A DNA stretch of 64,000 bases. It comes from an uncultured Saprospiraceae bacterium. Lineage in GTDB: Bacteria; Bacteroidota; Bacteroidia; Chitinophagales; Saprospiraceae. Numbering within the stretch: the first letter of the stretch is position 1; the number at the start of each line of letters is the position of its first letter. Where the stretch lies: the NCBI GenBank assembly GCA_937959115.1, contig CALGAW010000026.1, positions 22,987 through 86,986 on the forward strand, in the 5' to 3' direction. Shown piece after piece: positions 55,001 to 62,317 of the stretch. The notes beneath the pieces are model-generated. The model was not told the DNA's origin. It worked only from the letters and a program-made list of their open reading frames with translations, and made no database searches. A program made the position numbers and the translations under genes.

Positions 55001-55762
55001 ATGTATAAAGAAAAAAAGGTTGTTGTAGTATTGCCAGCGTATAATGCGGCGTTAACATTAGAGAAAACATATAAGGAAATACCGTTTGATCTAGTGGACG
55101 AAGTAATCTTGTGCGATGACTGTAGTACAGACAATACAGTAGAGGTGGCAAAGAAAATTGGGATTAAAGAAATCATTAGTCACACAAAAAACACTGGATA
55201 CGGAGGAAATCAGAAGTCACTCTACAATAGAGCACTGGAGATTGGTGGTGATATCATAATCATGGTACATCCTGACTATCAGTATACTCCCCTGTTGCTT
55301 CCCGCTATGGTTTCCATCATTGGGAATGATCTTTATGACGTGGTGCTTGGAAGCAGGATTCTTGGCAAGGGTGCTCTAAAAGGTGGAATGCCTGTTTACA
55401 AGTACATTGCCAACCGTTTTCTGACGTTTACACAAAATGTGCTTGTCAACCATAAGCTTTCAGAATATCACACTGGTTATCGTGCATTCAGCCGAAACGT
55501 TCTAGTAAACATCAATTTCAATGCAAATGACGATGACTTTGTATTTGACAATGAAATGCTCTCTCAAATCATTTACAAGGATTTTGGAATTGGCGAAGTC
55601 ACCTGTCCTACTAAATACTTTGAAGAAGCGTCTTCCATAAACTTTAGACGGAGTGCTAAGTACGGAATGGGCGTATTGTGGGTGTCTTTGGTTCACCGAT
55701 TAAATAAGTTGGGTCTAATGAAGTCTAAGATCTATCAGAAACCTGAGACGGCGACGGCTTAA
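55001..55762 (+). CDS. Family 2 glycosyltransferase
   Basis: The ATG at 55001 (253 residues) is preferred to the TTG 30 bases upstream. The protein has the GT-A fold: VVVVLPAYNAALTLEKTY, DDCSTDNTVEVAKK, GYGGNQKSL, and MVHPDYQYTP (metal-binding Asp). It resembles dolichol-phosphate-mannose-synthase-like enzymes, moving a nucleotide sugar to a lipid phosphate. It lacks the membrane helices of the larger members. It is divergent from the GT4 operon, with 150 bases between starts, so the two units may serve one glycan pathway. Confidence 0.83.
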   Translation: MYKEKKVVVVLPAYNAALTLEKTYKEIPFDLVDEVILCDDCSTDNTVEVAKKIGIKEIISHTKNTGYGGNQKSLYNRALEIGGDIIIMVHPDYQYTPLLLPAMVSIIGNDLYDVVLGSRILGKGALKGGMPVYKYIANRFLTFTQNVLVNHKLSEYHTGYRAFSRNVLVNINFNANDDDFVFDNEMLSQIIYKDFGIGEVTCPTKYFEEASSINFRRSAKYGMGVLWVSLVHRLNKLGLMKSKIYQKPETATA

Positions 55763-56019
55763 TTATTATTGCATAATCGTTAATGGTCGTGTTTCACATT
55801 AATTTCTAATGCTCTTTGTTCGTATTACGCAATCTTGTCTTTTAAAGTAAGACTAAACTCAAGGTTATTGTTCTTCTTTAGTATCGCAGATGATTACCTT
55901 CTTTATTATAAAATCCTGTGATTCACTGTTACAAAACGTTTGTAATTCTTGAAAATAGCAGAAATTTCTTTGTATTTTTAGCTAGGTCTTCTAATAAACA
56001 AATTTTCAACAGGACAACA

Positions 56020-57096
56020 ATGAATGATCTGCGTAGTTTAATTTTAATTGCTTTAGGTACAATAGTTTGGCAGTTTTCGTTTGCTCAAGAGGAGAAGATG
56101 GTTGTTGAAGGGGCAATTGTGATTTCCGATAGTGAGGCACCTATTCCTGCAGCTGGAACGGTTAGATGGAATGGACAGGACTTTCAGGGATTTGATGGCA
56201 CTCAGTGGAGGACATTTGCTTATGTCATAGATGGACTGTGCGGTACAAGCCATGGAGACACATTTTCAGTTCAGCCCTCTACCAATCTTTGTGCTCAGGG
56301 ATCAGCTACCAATCAAACATCCACTGCCACTGAATGGACATGGGATTGTCAAGGAATGAATGGAGGTTCAACCATAAGCTGCAGTGCGAACAGAAATTCA
56401 GGATCCTTATATGTAACAGATGATTTTGCTGGGAATGGATCTTTGTTAAATTATTCAACAAACAATGCAATAGCTGTTCCCGGAGTTACAAGAACAAATG
56501 GGCGTTATCGAGCGGAGGTACTTGACAATACAGGTAACATCACTTTACACTTTCATGGAGCGCAAGGAAGACTAGACGCAAAAGTAGTCGCTTTTCCTTT
56601 CGAATACATCGTTCGCAACATAGGTATTGGCACCCTAGCGAATAGCCAGATCGCACCGCCGACGATTACCTCTTATGTATTTGCAGGTATCCAAGCACAT
56701 GTTTATCCAGACTTTAATAGTAGAAATTCTTCTCATTTTGTAGTTGGACACCGCGGAGGGACAGAAAACACTGTAGAAGGAAAGAACACTGTCAACGGAT
56801 CTTCAACAGTTAATGACGCTGGAGTAAACGTTGTTCCAGATGGACGTGCTGACTTACGTCTAGTTGGCCTCTCCGATAACACGATACTGTGGTATTATCA
56901 AGTACCCAATTTCAATGTAGGTGGCACACCAGACAACTGGATTGCTTATAGAGGCACGGGGCTTATGCCTGGGACGCCTCCTGTATACGGAGATTCAATT
57001 TATATTGGTCCTATCACCTACGCCTACGGCTCAAACAATGTCCCTTTTGTTGGTACAATCGATGGTATTGAGCTGGTCGGAGAAACTCCGCAATAA
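56020..57096 (+). CDS. Exported protein of unknown function with tail-fibre-like N-terminus
   Basis: The ATG at 56020 gives 358 residues with a signal peptide ending FSFAQ. Residues 20-70 hold GAIVISDSEAPIPAAGTVRWNG and DFQGFDGTQWRTF, a pattern common before long fibre or S74 proteins in Bacteroidota. A Cys-rich part follows (CGTSHGDTF, CAQGSAT, WTWDCQGMNGGSTISC), like a PKD- or adhesin-type module. The C-terminal 200 residues look like a beta sandwich of unknown family. There is no sorting domain or lipobox. It is probably secreted or loosely surface-bound. Confidence 0.6.
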   Translation: MNDLRSLILIALGTIVWQFSFAQEEKMVVEGAIVISDSEAPIPAAGTVRWNGQDFQGFDGTQWRTFAYVIDGLCGTSHGDTFSVQPSTNLCAQGSATNQTSTATEWTWDCQGMNGGSTISCSANRNSGSLYVTDDFAGNGSLLNYSTNNAIAVPGVTRTNGRYRAEVLDNTGNITLHFHGAQGRLDAKVVAFPFEYIVRNIGIGTLANSQIAPPTITSYVFAGIQAHVYPDFNSRNSSHFVVGHRGGTENTVEGKNTVNGSSTVNDAGVNVVPDGRADLRLVGLSDNTILWYYQVPNFNVGGTPDNWIAYRGTGLMPGTPPVYGDSIYIGPITYAYGSNNVPFVGTIDGIELVGETPQ

Positions 57097-57292
57097 ATAT
57101 AGATTTTTGGGCAAGTCTGTTTTTCCTGGTTTATATTAGACCTCTCATTTCTTGAAGAAATAAAAGGTCGCCTCAGATTTTAGAGCTTGGAGATTAGTTT
57201 GGATAAATAAGCTATTGCTTGTTATTAGTCAAACAATCAAAACGAATGCAATCATTAGCAATTAATGTCAAGATCTTATAGTTGGTTGAAAT

Positions 57293-57300
57293 TATCTTTG
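57293..57300 (+). promoter_or_regulatory. -7 box upstream of trmO
   Basis: TATCTTTG is a perfect TAnnTTTG match, 28 bases before the ATG. A TTG at the -33 spacing is missing. Confidence 0.5.
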
Positions 57301-57328
57301 TTCTATTACTAAACTAAAAGGAATACAG

Positions 57329-57805
57329 ATGAAAAATTCAATTCAAGTAAATTCAATTGGTAGCATTCATTCAGAAAATGGACTATTTTATATTCAGGTA
57401 AAGGACGAGTACAAAGAAGGGCTGACTAGTCTTAATGGCTTTAGCAAACTTCAAGTGGTTTGGTGGGGAGATTTGTTTGATGCAAGTAAAGAAAGGTTTG
57501 AGCTAATAATAGACCAACCCTATAAATCAAGTCCAAAAGAAGTTGGGGTTTTCGCCACACGATCTCAATTTAGGCCCAACCCAATCTTGATAACTACAAT
57601 TATCGTAGAAAAAATAGATTTTGAAAAAGGGATAATTTACACGCCATATATTGATGCTGAAAACGATACTCCGTTGTTGGATATTAAGCCTTATCACTTG
57701 TACGAAAGAGTAGAAAACTGCGTAGTCCCAGAATGGTGCAATCACTGGCCTTCTTCATCTGAAAACGCCGCTAGTTTTGATTGGGCGAATGAATTTAATT
57801 TTTAA
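57329..57805 (+). CDS. trmO: tRNA m6t6A37 methyltransferase TrmO
   Basis: The 158-residue protein has the TrmO/UPF0066 hallmarks: GVFATRSQFRPNPI, DAENDTPLLDIKPY, and the N-terminal SIGSIHS strand. TrmO uses SAM to methylate N6 of threonylcarbamoyladenosine 37 in tRNA-Thr. The single-domain length matches short bacterial members that lack the C-terminal domain. It lies 15 bases before the araC-type regulator, and the two are probably co-transcribed from the TATCTTTG box. Confidence 0.85.
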   Translation: MKNSIQVNSIGSIHSENGLFYIQVKDEYKEGLTSLNGFSKLQVVWWGDLFDASKERFELIIDQPYKSSPKEVGVFATRSQFRPNPILITTIIVEKIDFEKGIIYTPYIDAENDTPLLDIKPYHLYERVENCVVPEWCNHWPSSSENAASFDWANEFNF

Positions 57806-57820
57806 TCTATCTTTGACACC

Positions 57821-58687
57821 ATGAATAATAAGGAACGAATTCTTGAATCAGTTCGCTATATTGAATCAAATTTGACCTCTGAGCTCAGTGTTGTAGATAT
57901 AGCAAAAGAAGGTTGTTGTTCACTTTATCATTTTATTCGACTTTTCCAGAATATTACTGGAATCTCCCCAAAGAAATACCTCCTTCAACGGAGACTGACA
58001 GCCAGTATTGATCAACTTCGTAATACTACCGAAAAAATAGTTAGTATCGCTTATAATTATCAGTTTGGTAGTCATGAAGTCTATACTCGTTCTTTTCAAA
58101 GACAGTTTGGTGTTTCCCCATCGAAGGTTAGAAAAGGAGCTGCCATCGCAGCACATCTACTTACATTGAAGATAACTGAAGATTATATTTTTCAATCAAA
58201 AGAAGCAAGAAATCAGCCTCCTGAATTAATCGAGATAGAAGAAAAAAAAATAGTCGGTATTTCTTATTTTATTAGTGGCGATTTAAAAGATTTAGACTTG
58301 TCTGTGCAATGGAATACGTTTATGAAAATGGTTCCTTTAATTCATAATAAAACAAAATCTAAGGATTACTACCAAATCCAATACTGGTCAAATGATCAAG
58401 AGGTTGAGGGAATGCACATTTTTATTGGGATGGAAGTGAATGACTTAACGTCAATCAAGCCACAATTTGTGATCAAGATTATTCCTAGTGGAACGTATTT
58501 AAAATTTATCCACAAGGGATTATCAAGAAATGTAGGCTATACTTACCGGTACATCTACAATGAATTTCTTCCTGAAACCGACTACAAGCTTTTAATGCCG
58601 TTCAATTTTGAACATTATGGTACTGCTTACCTTTCTCCTAATAAAGAACAGTCAGAAAGTGCTTTATTTATTCCAATTGTAATGTAA
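57821..58687 (+). CDS. AraC-family regulator with GyrI-like effector domain
   Basis: The 288-residue protein has two helix-turn-helix motifs in the first 105 residues (SVVDIAKEGCCSLYHFIRLF and SIAYNYQFGSHEVYTRSFQRQF). A GyrI-like SOUL-fold domain follows (about 140-285). This order, DNA-binding first, is that of Rob- and BltR-type regulators that bind lipophilic compounds or drugs. It follows trmO by 15 bases. Targets are unknown, though the gene order suggests stress response. Confidence 0.88.
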   Translation: MNNKERILESVRYIESNLTSELSVVDIAKEGCCSLYHFIRLFQNITGISPKKYLLQRRLTASIDQLRNTTEKIVSIAYNYQFGSHEVYTRSFQRQFGVSPSKVRKGAAIAAHLLTLKITEDYIFQSKEARNQPPELIEIEEKKIVGISYFISGDLKDLDLSVQWNTFMKMVPLIHNKTKSKDYYQIQYWSNDQEVEGMHIFIGMEVNDLTSIKPQFVIKIIPSGTYLKFIHKGLSRNVGYTYRYIYNEFLPETDYKLLMPFNFEHYGTAYLSPNKEQSESALFIPIVM

Positions 58688-58891
58688 CGAAGCAGCTACT
58701 TCTTATTCATTGATGCCAATACGGCTATAGAAATCAACCTTTATCAAGCAATTTACCTCAATCATTTAATTTCCAAGCTAGCGTTTAATGTTTAGAAACG
58801 TCGACGGAAATTAGAAAAATAACTATTTGACTTAGATCAAAAGATAAGTGAAACAAAGCGCGTAGCTTTATATTCCAATAAAAATTAAATC

Positions 58892-59287
58892 ATGAAAGTA
58901 TCCCATGGAAAAATTTTAGTGTTTTTTGGTATTGCTCATGCAACTCTAGCGGTGTCACCATTTGCCTTTGGTAAGCAATTTGTAAGATTTGCAGAAAAGT
59001 TCTTTTTTAAAATCAGCGAAGGACTTTTCGAATTCCCATTACTCAATGGGGAAATGAACTATGAGAATTTTGCAGCATTTTGGTTTTTCTATTTTGGTTT
59101 ATTACTCTTCCCTATTGGAATTTTAGTCCAACACTTAGAAAACACGAACAGTCCACTTCCCAAAAAATTCATTTCGACATATTTAGGAATTGTTTTAATC
59201 GGAGTTTATATGATTCCATTCTCAGGTATGACTTTCTTAATGTTACCACACGCGTTGTTCATGTTATATCAGCACAAAAGGAGTTGA
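58892..59287 (+). CDS. DUF6463 family membrane protein
   Basis: The 131-residue protein has four predicted transmembrane helices (about 8-28, 58-80, 94-112, 112-126) and the pattern GIAHATLAVSPFAFG and AAFWFFYFGLLLFPIG of DUF6463. Function unknown. An AT-rich 204-base spacer separates it from the AraC-type gene, so it may have its own promoter. It might respond to the regulator upstream, but no operator is visible. Confidence 0.72.
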   Translation: MKVSHGKILVFFGIAHATLAVSPFAFGKQFVRFAEKFFFKISEGLFEFPLLNGEMNYENFAAFWFFYFGLLLFPIGILVQHLENTNSPLPKKFISTYLGIVLIGVYMIPFSGMTFLMLPHALFMLYQHKRS

Positions 59288-59361
59288 AAACAAGTTGAAC
59301 CTATGAATAAAATAAATGTATTTGGTATCTTGAACCTCCTTTAAAATGTAAGATTATCACG

Positions 59362-59832
59362 ATGAAGCTCAATACAACACTAGAAAAAACAAGCTCTAAT
59401 TACTATTATATACCAATACCATTTGACTTTGGTGAAAAATTGCTTGCTCAATATGGAAAGCGGATAATCTGTGAATATAAAAATCAACAAATACATTCAG
59501 CAATTCAAAAAAGTAATCAAGCGGGTTATTACATCATGGTAGGAAAAGCAACGCTTAGAAAACTTGGAGTAAGTAATCCAAATGCGCTAGAATTAACCTT
59601 TTTTAAGGATGAGAGTAAGTACCAAATGGAAATTTGTGAAGAGATGTCAACCATACTTGAGCAGGACATAAAAGGAAAGGAAAGGTTTGAAGCATTGAGC
59701 AAAGGCAAACAACGTAGTCTTCTTCATCATGTAAACAAGGCCAAACGTATAGAAACTCGGATAAATCGGGGGCTCAGAATACTAGAAAACTTGAAATTTG
59801 GCTCAACAGATTTAAAGGAACTTTTACGCTGA
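59362..59832 (+). CDS. YdeI/OmpD-associated family protein with DUF1905 domain
   Basis: The 156-residue cytoplasmic protein has an N-terminal DUF1905-like domain (about 12-90, YYYIPIPFDFGEKL, MVGKATLRKLGV) and a C-terminal OmdA helix segment (GKQRSLLHHVNKAKRIETR). This is the composition of bacterial YdeI-like proteins linked to stress or bacteriocin protection. No export signal is seen, and nothing in the neighbourhood suggests a partner. Function is inferred from the family only. Confidence 0.75.
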   Translation: MKLNTTLEKTSSNYYYIPIPFDFGEKLLAQYGKRIICEYKNQQIHSAIQKSNQAGYYIMVGKATLRKLGVSNPNALELTFFKDESKYQMEICEEMSTILEQDIKGKERFEALSKGKQRSLLHHVNKAKRIETRINRGLRILENLKFGSTDLKELLR

Positions 59833-59959
59833 TTTGATTGTATGAGCAAGGAAGCCTAGTCTATTTTTGAATGTAAAAATATTACCATATTAAAAGAATC
59901 ATCTGTTTTTTCTCTATATTGTTATATATTAATTTCTATCGATAAGTAATATACTAACA

Positions 59960-61750
59960 ATGAAAAAACTCCTATTTCTACTTCCCCTCTTATTCTGCTT
60001 TACCTTAGCTACAACTGCTCAAGAAAATGACAAATTCGAATGTTCCGACGGAATAGACAACGATGGTGACGGATTAATTGACTGTGATGACAATCAATGT
60101 CAATTTTTGCCCAACGATGGCTGTCAAATCTGTGGTTCAGGCATTAGTTTTGCAGATGTCACAATCGGCTATTTCCCGCAATGTGGTTATACTTTTAATC
60201 CAGATAATGCCCTTGGAGTAGCCAATTACGCTCAAGGTCAATCTTATGTAACACTTGGGCAAGGAGGAAGCATACAATTAGGATTCACAAATAATTTGAT
60301 TACCAATTCAGGAAATACAGATCCCGACATTTGGGTTTTCGAAATTGGTCCCATTGTGGAAGCATGCTATATTTCACTAAGACCCTATAATGCTTACACC
60401 ATAGCACAATTGCAAGCATTTGGAATTCCTGATGCAGATCAAAACGGTTTCTATGAAATAGATAGTATTCTAGGTTCAACTTCTAGTGTTGAAATTGATA
60501 AGCTCTTTCCTGGGATTCCAGGTGGGAACCTAAAATTTGATGCCATAGAGATCATCGACATAATAGATGACAATTGTTCTGGTGGCGTTTCTGGTGCTGA
60601 TATTGATGCTGTTTGTGCTTTATCATCTGTTGCATTATGTAATTTGGCACTTGCTGGTTCTGTGACTCCAATTCGGTGTAAGGGGTCCACAAAAGGGCGG
60701 ATTCGAATTGCAGCCACTATGGGTACGGGGCCTTTTACTTATGAATGGAATACTGGGAGTTTAGCACAAGAAATCTCAAACCTTGATCCAGGTACTTATA
60801 CCGTAACCGTGACGGATGTTTATGGCTGTGAAAACAACACCCAATTTACGCTTAATGACCTAGATAAGCTTTCTACAAAATTTACCTTGCAAGAAGTGAA
60901 TTGTGGTGGTGCCTCTGATGGAATGATTATAGCCAATGCGCTTGGTGGCACACCTCCTTATTCCTTTCAATGGAGTAACGGGGCTACAACGCCAACCATA
61001 AATGCACTAGGGGTTGGAGAATACTCGCTTTCGCTTACAGATGCCGTAGGGTGCTGTGTCGAGGTGGCGATGGATCTAGGTTCCAACTGCTGTCAATTAA
61101 ATTATTGTGCTGAAGCTGCGCTTGGCAATCTAGATATCTGTACGGTACTGTCTAGTGATCCAAACCACCCGCTCGATCCACTTGATTGTGATAAGGATGG
61201 AGTCACCAATACGAATGAATGCAGTGATGGTACTGATCCGCTTGACCCTTGTGACTTTGTTGATACTAGCATTACCTTGCCTGTTACAGCAGATCAAACG
61301 GGCTGTCCGCTTCCTAGACCTGATTTGACACCTACGATGATTATTTTGCCTGCTAACATTTCAGGCACCTCTGTGGTAGAAGTAGCCATAAAGATTACTG
61401 AACTTGGTGGTGAAGACACGGATGGTTCTGTTATCAGTGTTCGTGTAGCATCTGATCCCAGGTTTGTTTTTATATGGGATATCAGTCTTACGCAAGCGGC
61501 CTTGGAGCCCGTACAGAATTCTGATTGGAACTATCTAGGAGATAATGGCATTTTTCACACTTGGGTTTTTAATGCATCAGGGCTTGTGATCCCTGCGAAC
61601 GGGCAAGCAGCTTTTGGCTTTCAGTCGTTTTACGATCCGCAGTCAACAAATGGACAAACAACGATATCTGCTGCGATTGTCCCTTATAGCGGGGGTGAGA
61701 ATAATCTGATTAATAACACGGATTCTGAACGATTGGTGTATTTTAATTAG
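59960..61750 (+). CDS. Large exported protein with SprB repeats and shared C-terminal module
   Basis: The 596-residue protein has a signal peptide (to TTAQ, residue 20), then a MopE-like calcium motif (CSDGIDNDGDGLIDCDD, about 28-45) and a beta domain (about 50-225). Two SprB-type repeats follow (about 235-375, YEWNTGSLAQEISNLDPGTYT and FQWSNGATTPTINALGVGEY). Then comes one copy of a CAEAALGNLDIC unit with HPLDPLDCDKDG, and a C-terminal domain (about 430-596) ending in NNTDSERLVYFN. That domain is shared with the convergent gene at 62318. No type A or B sorting domain is present. It is probably a surface or released protein. Confidence 0.75.
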   Translation: MKKLLFLLPLLFCFTLATTAQENDKFECSDGIDNDGDGLIDCDDNQCQFLPNDGCQICGSGISFADVTIGYFPQCGYTFNPDNALGVANYAQGQSYVTLGQGGSIQLGFTNNLITNSGNTDPDIWVFEIGPIVEACYISLRPYNAYTIAQLQAFGIPDADQNGFYEIDSILGSTSSVEIDKLFPGIPGGNLKFDAIEIIDIIDDNCSGGVSGADIDAVCALSSVALCNLALAGSVTPIRCKGSTKGRIRIAATMGTGPFTYEWNTGSLAQEISNLDPGTYTVTVTDVYGCENNTQFTLNDLDKLSTKFTLQEVNCGGASDGMIIANALGGTPPYSFQWSNGATTPTINALGVGEYSLSLTDAVGCCVEVAMDLGSNCCQLNYCAEAALGNLDICTVLSSDPNHPLDPLDCDKDGVTNTNECSDGTDPLDPCDFVDTSITLPVTADQTGCPLPRPDLTPTMIILPANISGTSVVEVAIKITELGGEDTDGSVISVRVASDPRFVFIWDISLTQAALEPVQNSDWNYLGDNGIFHTWVFNASGLVIPANGQAAFGFQSFYDPQSTNGQTTISAAIVPYSGGENNLINNTDSERLVYFN

Positions 61751-62317
61751 ATCTAGGGAATCATTGTGTCGATGAAACTGAGGAATCTTTTATCTTCTAG
61801 AAGTTTTTTTCTAAACAAGAGTCTACTCTAAAAAGGTCTCTGTTTCGAAACCAAACATAACATTGTTATTATTAAAATGTGGAATGTTGCTTATGTTCAT
61901 TTTTTTCTTAGCAAAAAAACGAACCAAAAAACCCAAGAATTATAAACTCGAAAAAATCGTTGGTTCTCGAATGCTCAAACACTATAATTCGGCTCGCCCA
62001 CTCGTTTGCTTCCTGAGACGCTGTCAATTTTGCATTAAACATGTTGTTTTATTGTAATTTATTTGGGCGCATCGTTTTCTTCCCTATTTTGAGGGTTGGG
62101 GAGGGTCTTACCGAAAAAAGCCTTGACGGGGCCTAAATATCCAATTTTGGAAGGAACACTGGACTAATCCATTACTTAGGCATGTATAATCGAATCCACT
62201 CCGGTTTTCTCTGCTTATGAAAATCGAGCATATCGTTATCAGAAGCATCTTGAGTTAAATAAGGGCAAGGAATTGAACTTTCATTAACGATTCATTTGTA
62301 TTTCCATTTAAGTTTGA
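61751..62317. other. 567-base gene-free gap between convergent genes
   Basis: No supported gene lies here. It holds a small palindrome CTTCTAGAAG followed by seven T residues (about 61794-61810) that might end the upstream gene. An unsupported 64-codon frame at 61863-62057 is not taken as a gene. A GC-richer patch (about 62065-62140) has no recognised origin. Confidence 0.5.

Noticed and set aside
57139..57169. Hairpin with GACCT...AGGTC and an inner ATTTCTT/AGAAAT stem
   Set aside because: It has no T-run and no recognisable riboswitch feature; it may be a weak terminator or chance.
61863..62057. 64-codon frame with a hydrophobic start
   Set aside because: The composition drifts from hydrophobic to basic without a family pattern, there is no promoter box, and the gap holds other non-coding-looking sequence.
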